This document shows positions 59,217-64,000 of a stretch of DNA of 64,000 nt, piece after piece. Source of the stretch: Asanoa iriomotensis (lineage in GTDB: Bacteria > Actinomycetota > Actinomycetes > Mycobacteriales > Micromonosporaceae). The notes beneath the pieces are model-generated. The model was not told the origin of the DNA, ran no database searches, and saw only the letters and a program-made list of their open reading frames with translations. The translations under genes and the position numbers were made by a program. The stretch lies in contig NZ_BONC01000011.1 of assembly GCF_016862515.1 (NCBI RefSeq), positions 85,781 to 149,780 on the forward strand, read 5' to 3'. Positions within the stretch are counted from its first letter, which is position 1, and each line of letters starts with the position of its first letter.

Positions 59217-60547
59217 CGCTTCAACAACGTCCGTGCCTCGGCCACCGTGATGACCGAACCTGTCACCAGCACACCCACCCCGCTCAGCTCCCCCTCGACG
59301 TCGCTCTCGGCCAGCACCACCGCCGCCTCGATCGCGTCGGGCATCGTGGCCGCCGTCTCGACCCGCTCCGGGCCGAAGACCTCGGCCGCCAGCGCCGCCA
59401 ACTCGTCCACCGGCATGGCCCGCGGCGAACTGTTGCGGGTGACCACCACCGCGTCGACCACCGGTTCCAGCAGGTCCAGGATGCCGGTCACGTCCTTGTC
59501 GGCCAGCACCGCGACGACCGCGACCAGCTTGCTGAACGCGAACTCCTCCTGCAGCGCGGTCACCGTCGCGGCCATGCCGTGCGGGTTGTGCGCACCGTCG
59601 AGCAGGATCGTCGGCGCGTTGCGGACCCGCTCCAGCCGGCCCGGCGAGGACGTGGCGGCGAAGCCCTCGCGGACCGTCTCCACGTTGAGCTGCCGGTCGG
59701 CGCCCGCGCCCAGGAACGCCTCGACCGCGGCCAGCGCCAGCGCCGCGTTCTGCGCCTGGTGCGCGCCGTGCAGCGGCAGGAACACCTCGTCGTACTCGCC
59801 GCCCAGCCCCTGCAGGGTCAGCACCTGGCCGCCGACGGCGAGCGAGCGGCGCAGCACGCCGAACTCGCCGCCCTCCCGGGCGATCGTGGCGCCGACCTCG
59901 GCGCAGCGCTCGAGCAGCGGCCGGGCGGCCTCCTCCGGCTGCGTCGCGGTGATCACCGTCGCGCCCTTGTGGATGATCCCGGCCTTGGCCCAGGCGATCT
60001 CCTCGATCGTGTCGCCGAGCCACTCGGTGTGGTCGAGGCCGATCGGCGTGATCACGCAGACGCCGGCCTGGATCACGTTGGTCGAGTCGTCGGCGCCGCC
60101 GAGCCCGACCTCGACGACCGCCACCTCGACCGGCGCGTCGGCGAACGTCGCGAACGCCAGCGCCGTGGTCAGGTCGAAGTAGGTCAGCGGCTCGTCGTGC
60201 CGCTCGTCGACGAGCGCGGCCAGCGGCTCGACCTCGCGGTACACCGACACGAACCGCTCCTCGGAGACCGGCTCGCCGTCGAGGGTGATCCGCTCGCGCA
60301 CCGTCTCCAGGTGCGGGCTCGTGTAGCGCCCGGTGTGGATGCCGAAAGCCCGCAGCAGGGAGTCGATCATCCGGGCGGTCGAGGTCTTGCCGTTGGTCCC
60401 GGTCAGATGGATCGAGGGGTACGCACGCTGCGGCGAACCCAGCAGGTCGAGCAGCTCCTCGATCTTGCTGAGGTCGAACACCATGCGGATGTTGCCGCGC
60501 GCCTCCAGGGCGGCGTCCACCTCACGGAAGTCGGCGGAGTCGGTCAT
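59213..60547 (-). CDS. folC: Folylpolyglutamate/dihydrofolate synthase
   Basis: A 444-residue ATP-dependent ligase of the Mur ligase fold that adds glutamate to (dihydro)folate or dihydropteroate. P-loop [14 protein letters not shown] (residues about 48-61), [12 protein letters not shown] (about 75-86), VEVGLGG with [15 protein letters not shown] (the His/Glu metal site), and [10 protein letters not shown] in the C-terminal domain. Length is normal. Overlaps valS upstream and DUF4233 downstream by ATGA, so the three form one operon. Confidence 0.96.
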   Translation of the reverse strand: MTDSADFREVDAALEARGNIRMVFDLSKIEELLDLLGSPQRAYPSIHLTGTNGKTSTARMIDSLLRAFGIHTGRYTSPHLETVRERITLDGEPVSEERFVSVYREVEPLAALVDERHDEPLTYFDLTTALAFATFADAPVEVAVVEVGLGGADDSTNVIQAGVCVITPIGLDHTEWLGDTIEEIAWAKAGIIHKGATVITATQPEEAARPLLERCAEVGATIAREGGEFGVLRRSLAVGGQVLTLQGLGGEYDEVFLPLHGAHQAQNAALALAAVEAFLGAGADRQLNVETVREGFAATSSPGRLERVRNAPTILLDGAHNPHGMAATVTALQEEFAFSKLVAVVAVLADKDVTGILDLLEPVVDAVVVTRNSSPRAMPVDELAALAAEVFGPERVETAATMPDAIEAAVVLAESDVEGELSGVGVLVTGSVITVAEARTLLKR

Positions 60548-63147
60548 GCGGAAAGCGCCTCCAGGGCCGCGCCGATCCGGGCCAGGTCGGCCTCGGCGGT
60601 GGCCAGCCGTTCCTTGATCTTGTTGACGACGGGCTCGGGTGCCTTGCCGACGAACGCCGCGTTGCCGAGCTTGGCCCGGCACTGTGCGGCCTCCTTCTCG
60701 GCGGCGGCGCGGTCCTTCTCGAGCCGGGCCCGCTCGGCCGCGACGTCGATCGCGCCGCGGGTGTCGAGCCCGACCCGCACCCCGCCGGCGACGGACAGCG
60801 TCGCGGACGCGGCGAAGTCGGTGCCCTCCTCGTCGAGCCGAGCGAGCGACCGGATCAGCCATTCGTGCGGCGCGACCACGCCGAGCCCGTCGAGCCGCGC
60901 GGCGACCCGCTGCGCCGGGCGCAGTCCCTGGTCGGAGCGGAACCGGCGGATTTCGGTGACCACCCGCTGCAGCGCGTCGACCTCGGCCTCGGCGCCGTCG
61001 TCGACCAGCGCCTTGTCGAGCTGCGGCCAGGCGGCCCGGGACACGGTGCCGGCGCCGTTGAGCGCGATCCACAGCTCGTCGGTGACGAACGGGATGACCG
61101 GGTGCAGCAGCCGCAGCAACTGGTCGAGCACGTGCCCGAGCACCCGCCGCGTGGCGTCGGCGGCGGGGCCGCCGGCGGCCAGCGCCGGCTTGCTCAGCTC
61201 GACGTACCAGTCGCAGACGTCGTCCCAGGCGAAGTGGTAGAGCAGGTCACAGATCTTGGCGAACTCGAAGCGCTCGAACTGCTCGTCGACCTCGTCGACC
61301 ACGTGCTGCAGCCGCGACAGGATCCACCGGTCGGTGGTGGACAGCTCGGTCGGCAGCGGGCCGTCGACGTGGGCGCCGTTCATCAGCGCGAACCGGGTGG
61401 CGTTCCAGAGCTTGTTGCAGAAGTTGCGGGAGCCCTGGCACCACTCCTCGCTGACCGGCACATCCTGGCCGGGGTTGGCGCCGCGGGCCAGCGTGAACCG
61501 GGTCGCGTCGGCGCCGAAGCGGTCCATCCAGTCGAGCGGGTCGACGACGTTGCCGAACGACTTCGACATCTTCTTGCCGTGCTCGTCGCGGACCATGCCG
61601 TGCAGCGCGATCACGTCGAACGGCTGCTTGCCGTCCATCGCGTACAGGCCGAACATCATCATCCGGGCGACCCAGAAGAACAGGATGTCGTACCCGGTGA
61701 CCAGCACGCTGGTCGGATAGAAGCGCGCGAGGTCGGCGGTCTGCTCGGGCCAGCCGAGAGTGGAGAACGGCCACAGGCCGCTGGAGAACCAGGTGTCGAG
61801 GACGTCGGTGTCCTGCTGCCAGCCGTCGCCCGGCGGCTCCTCGTCGGGGCCGACGCAGCGCACCTCGCCGTCGGGGCCGTACCAGACCGGGATCCGGTGC
61901 CCCCACCAGAGCTGGCGCGAGATGCACCAGTCGTGCATGTTGTCGACCCAGGCGAAGTACCGCTTCGACATGTCCTCGGGGTCGATCCGCACCCGGCCGT
62001 CGCGCACCGCGTCGCCGGCCGCCTTGGCCAGCGGCCCGGTGTTGACGAACCACTGCAGCGACAGCCGCGGCTCGACGGTGGTGCGGCAGCGGGAGCAGTG
62101 CCCGACCGCGTGCAGGTAGGGCCGCTTCTCGGCGACGATCCGCCCCTGCTCGCGCAGCGCGGCCACGACCGCCGGCCGTGCCTCGAACCGGTCGAGCCCC
62201 TCGAACGGGCCGGGCACGGTGATCACGCCGCGCTCGTCCATCATCGTGATGCTCGGCAGGCCGTGCCGCTGGCCGATCTCGAAGTCGTTGGGGTCGTGCG
62301 CGGGGGTCACCTTGACCGCTCCGGTGCCGAATGTCGGGTCGACGTGCTCGTCGCCGACCACCGGGATGCGCCGGCCGGTCAACGGCAGCTCGACCTCGGT
62401 GCCGATCAGGTGCTTGTAGCGCTCGTCGTCGGGGTGCACCGCCACGGCGGTGTCGCCGAGCATGGTCTCCGCCCGCGTGGTGGCGACGACGATCTCGTCG
62501 CTGTAGCGGATCGAGACGAGCTCGCCCTCGTCGTCGGTGTGCACGACCTCGATGTCACTGAGCGCGGTGAGGCAGCGCGGGCACCAGTTGATGATTCGGT
62601 TGGCGCGGTAGATCAGGCCGTCGTCGTACAGCTTCTTGAACATGGTCTGCACGGCCCGGGACAGGCCCTCGTCCATGGTGAAGCGCTCGCGGCTCCAGTC
62701 GACCGAGTCGCCGAGCCGGCGCATCTGGCCGAGGATCGCGCCGCCGGACTCCGCCTTCCACTGCCAGACACGCTCGACGAACCGCTCGCGGCCCAGGTCG
62801 TGGCGGGACAGTCCCTCCAGGCCGAGCTGGCGCTCGACGAGGTTCTGGGTGGCGATGCCGGCGTGGTCCATGCCGGGCAGCCACAGCGCTTCGTAGCCCT
62901 GCATCCGCCGGCGGCGGACCAGCGCGTCCATCAGTGTGTGCTCGAACGCGTGCCCCATGTGCAGGGAGCCGGTCACGTTGGGCGGCGGGATCACGATCGT
63001 GAACGGCGGCTTGTCGCTCGTCACGTCGGCGGCGAAGACACCCTCGGCTACCCACGCCTCGTAACGCCGACTCTCTACGTCCGCCGGCGTGTATTGCGCC
63101 GGCAGGGTCGGGTTGGCGAGCACGCTGGGCTCCGGAGTCTCGGTCAC
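60544..63147 (-). CDS. valS: Valyl-tRNA synthetase
   Basis: An 867-residue class I synthetase. HIGH-type motif [15 protein letters not shown] (about 52-66), editing domain with [23 protein letters not shown] loop KKMSKSFGN (about 523-531), and a C-terminal coiled-coil (about 805-867: [20 protein letters not shown] and on) that binds the tRNA. Start is GTG at 63147; TAGACT lies 6-7 nt upstream, so it is probably leaderless. First gene of the valS-folC-DUF4233 operon. Confidence 0.97.
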   Translation of the reverse strand: MTETPEPSVLANPTLPAQYTPADVESRRYEAWVAEGVFAADVTSDKPPFTIVIPPPNVTGSLHMGHAFEHTLMDALVRRRRMQGYEALWLPGMDHAGIATQNLVERQLGLEGLSRHDLGRERFVERVWQWKAESGGAILGQMRRLGDSVDWSRERFTMDEGLSRAVQTMFKKLYDDGLIYRANRIINWCPRCLTALSDIEVVHTDDEGELVSIRYSDEIVVATTRAETMLGDTAVAVHPDDERYKHLIGTEVELPLTGRRIPVVGDEHVDPTFGTGAVKVTPAHDPNDFEIGQRHGLPSITMMDERGVITVPGPFEGLDRFEARPAVVAALREQGRIVAEKRPYLHAVGHCSRCRTTVEPRLSLQWFVNTGPLAKAAGDAVRDGRVRIDPEDMSKRYFAWVDNMHDWCISRQLWWGHRIPVWYGPDGEVRCVGPDEEPPGDGWQQDTDVLDTWFSSGLWPFSTLGWPEQTADLARFYPTSVLVTGYDILFFWVARMMMFGLYAMDGKQPFDVIALHGMVRDEHGKKMSKSFGNVVDPLDWMDRFGADATRFTLARGANPGQDVPVSEEWCQGSRNFCNKLWNATRFALMNGAHVDGPLPTELSTTDRWILSRLQHVVDEVDEQFERFEFAKICDLLYHFAWDDVCDWYVELSKPALAAGGPAADATRRVLGHVLDQLLRLLHPVIPFVTDELWIALNGAGTVSRAAWPQLDKALVDDGAEAEVDALQRVVTEIRRFRSDQGLRPAQRVAARLDGLGVVAPHEWLIRSLARLDEEGTDFAASATLSVAGGVRVGLDTRGAIDVAAERARLEKDRAAAEKEAAQCRAKLGNAAFVGKAPEPVVNKIKERLATAEADLARIGAALEALSA

Positions 63148-63217
63148 CCGTGAAGTCTACGGAGCGTTCCGGGCGACCCCGCATGCGACCACCGGGTGTT
63201 CCGTTACGGTGGCGTGC

Positions 63218-63907
63218 ATGTCGTACGACCGTTTCCAAGGCCAGAGCGAGGCCGCCCCGCACGACGAGCCGATCGACGTCACCCCACCGGTCTGGGCGGC
63301 GTCGCCGGATGCGCCCGACGAGGAGGAGGGCCCGCGCCCGCCCCTGTCGCGGCGGCGGAAGATCGTGCTTGGCTCGGTCGCCGTGGTCGGCCTGGCCGGC
63401 CTGGCCGCGGTCGGCATCTGGGGCGGCCGGATTATCTCGCAGCAGGACACCACGATGTCGACGCCGGCGTCCGTCGCCGGCCTCCAGCTCAACAGCAGCG
63501 CCGACGCGGCCGCGACGGCCGACGACCTCAAGGCGGCGTTCGCCGCCGGGATCGACCTGAAGGATTCGGTGGGCGCGGTCTACACGGACCCGGCGGCGGC
63601 CGAACGCAGCGTCCTCTTCTTCGGGGGTACGGCGCTGCTGTGGTCACCGGCGAAGGACCTGGACACGCTCTTCGGGCTGGTCGGCGACGAGTCGGGCGCG
63701 GTCGACGGTGTGCACGAGGTGCCCGCGGGCGATCTCGGTGGCGTGATGAAGTGCGGGACCACGTCGGTCGACGGCGGCGGGAACATGGCGGTGTGCGGCT
63801 GGGCCGACCACGGCGCCACTGGAATGGCGCTGTTCCCGTCGCGCTCCGCGGACGAGGCGGCCGGCCTGATGCGCCAGATACGCGACGCCGTCCAGGTCCG
63901 CGACTGA
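63218..63907 (+). CDS. Single-pass membrane protein, paralogue of the protein at 21519-22541
   Basis: A 229-residue protein: acidic cytoplasmic N-terminus (1-43), basic RRRK, one membrane helix (about 49-68), then an extracytoplasmic domain (83-227) with Cys179 (MKCGT) and Cys193 (AVCGW). The domain matches the 21.5-kb protein in order: PASVAGLQL / PATVGNLTL, VLFFGGTALLWSP / ATVFGTTGLHLSP, the C-x13-C-x-W-x-D pair and the closing IRDAV / LRDTI. TACGGT lies 7 nt before the ATG: probably leaderless. Function unknown. Divergent from valS. Confidence 0.85.
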   Translation: MSYDRFQGQSEAAPHDEPIDVTPPVWAASPDAPDEEEGPRPPLSRRRKIVLGSVAVVGLAGLAAVGIWGGRIISQQDTTMSTPASVAGLQLNSSADAAATADDLKAAFAAGIDLKDSVGAVYTDPAAAERSVLFFGGTALLWSPAKDLDTLFGLVGDESGAVDGVHEVPAGDLGGVMKCGTTSVDGGGNMAVCGWADHGATGMALFPSRSADEAAGLMRQIRDAVQVRD

Positions 63908-63916
63908 GTTTGATGC

Positions 63917-63936
63917 GCCCCGGCTTCGGCCGGGGC
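63917..63936 (+). terminator. Terminator with TTCG tetraloop
   Basis: GCCCCGGC-ttcg-GCCGGGGC, a perfect 8-bp stem with a stable TTCG loop, followed by TCTATATCTGT. It lies 9 nt after the stop of the membrane-protein gene. Confidence 0.85.
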
Positions 63937-63960
63937 TCTATATCTGTCCCGGAAATACAA

Positions 63961-63991
63961 CTAGGGGCCACCTCGATGAGGTGACCCCTAG
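63961..63991. terminator. Second hairpin, probably bidirectional
   Basis: A 14-bp stem with one mismatch (63961-63974 with 63978-63991) around GAT. On the minus strand it is followed by TTGTATTT, so it probably ends a minus-strand gene beyond the window edge and backs up the TTCG terminator on the plus strand. Confidence 0.7.
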
Positions 63992-64000
63992 TAGAAAGAT

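Noticed and set aside
1..64000. CRISPR arrays and tRNA or rRNA genes
   Set aside because: No short regularly spaced repeat set and no cloverleaf-like segment was seen in reading both strands; a dedicated tRNA search would be decisive.

Overview
The window is chromosomal DNA from a high-GC actinobacterium, most likely Micromonosporaceae (Actinoplanes/Micromonospora-like). The basis is the strong G/C third-codon bias, many GTG starts, many -10-like TAnnnT boxes 6-8 nt before a start codon (leaderless mRNAs), and the core block obg-rpmA-rplU ... rne-DUF2344-radical SAM followed further on by ileS and ndk / folC-valS. The family assignment is inference; no rRNA is present. I found no tRNA, CRISPR array, transposase, integrase or prophage gene.

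Layout. 0-4.3 kb: DUF397 protein, a helix-turn-helix protein, a tryptophanyl-tRNA synthetase gene preceded by a complete ribosome-mediated attenuator with a Trp-Trp leader peptide, an MFS exporter and a GNAT. 4.3-6.6 kb: obg, rpmA, rplU. 6.8-10.1 kb: an ABC exporter divergent from a TetR gene with a palindromic operator between them, then a lipoprotein. 10.4-19.9 kb: rne, the DUF2344 gene and the TIGR03960-type radical SAM gene; a methyltransferase/TetR/ABC-2 cassette plus a GNAT sits between the last two. 20-25.8 kb: UbiA prenyltransferase, VOC protein, proline-rich membrane protein, Fe-S photolyase-like protein, SDR, nitronate monooxygenase-like protein.

25.8-40.7 kb is a catabolic island. 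One minus-strand operon of nine tightly packed genes runs LacI, two permeases, binding lipoprotein, two ATPases, GH63-type glycosidase, FAD oxidoreductase and a Tat-exported BNR propeller protein. Divergent from it is a DapA/NanA-type aldolase, followed by an AraC regulator and a phytanoyl-CoA dioxygenase-like protein. The set looks like uptake and breakdown of a glycoside or acidic sugar; the substrate is not known.

40.7-50.1 kb holds two ABC-2 efflux modules, one with a MerR regulator and one with an ArsR/DUF5937 regulator, each with a palindrome at its promoter. Between them lies a lower-GC two-gene unit: a membrane-anchored NACHT ATPase and a HEAT-repeat protein. This is the best candidate here for an undescribed (possibly defence) system.

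50.1-64 kb: ileS under a translational T-box, an acyltransferase, a patch of decayed gene fragments, a TetR/small membrane protein pair with a 21-bp operator, intergenic repeats, ndk, a membrane-anchored VOC fusion, a second VOC protein, and the overlapping valS-folC-DUF4233 operon. The last gene is a paralogue of the membrane protein at 21.5 kb.

Stretches over 300 bases without an intact gene are 9246-9549 (inverted copy of a dispersed repeat plus a hairpin), 10093-10412 (61-bp tandem repeats plus a hairpin), 54236-54690 (decayed fragments) and 55578-56027 (operator plus two copies of the dispersed repeat).
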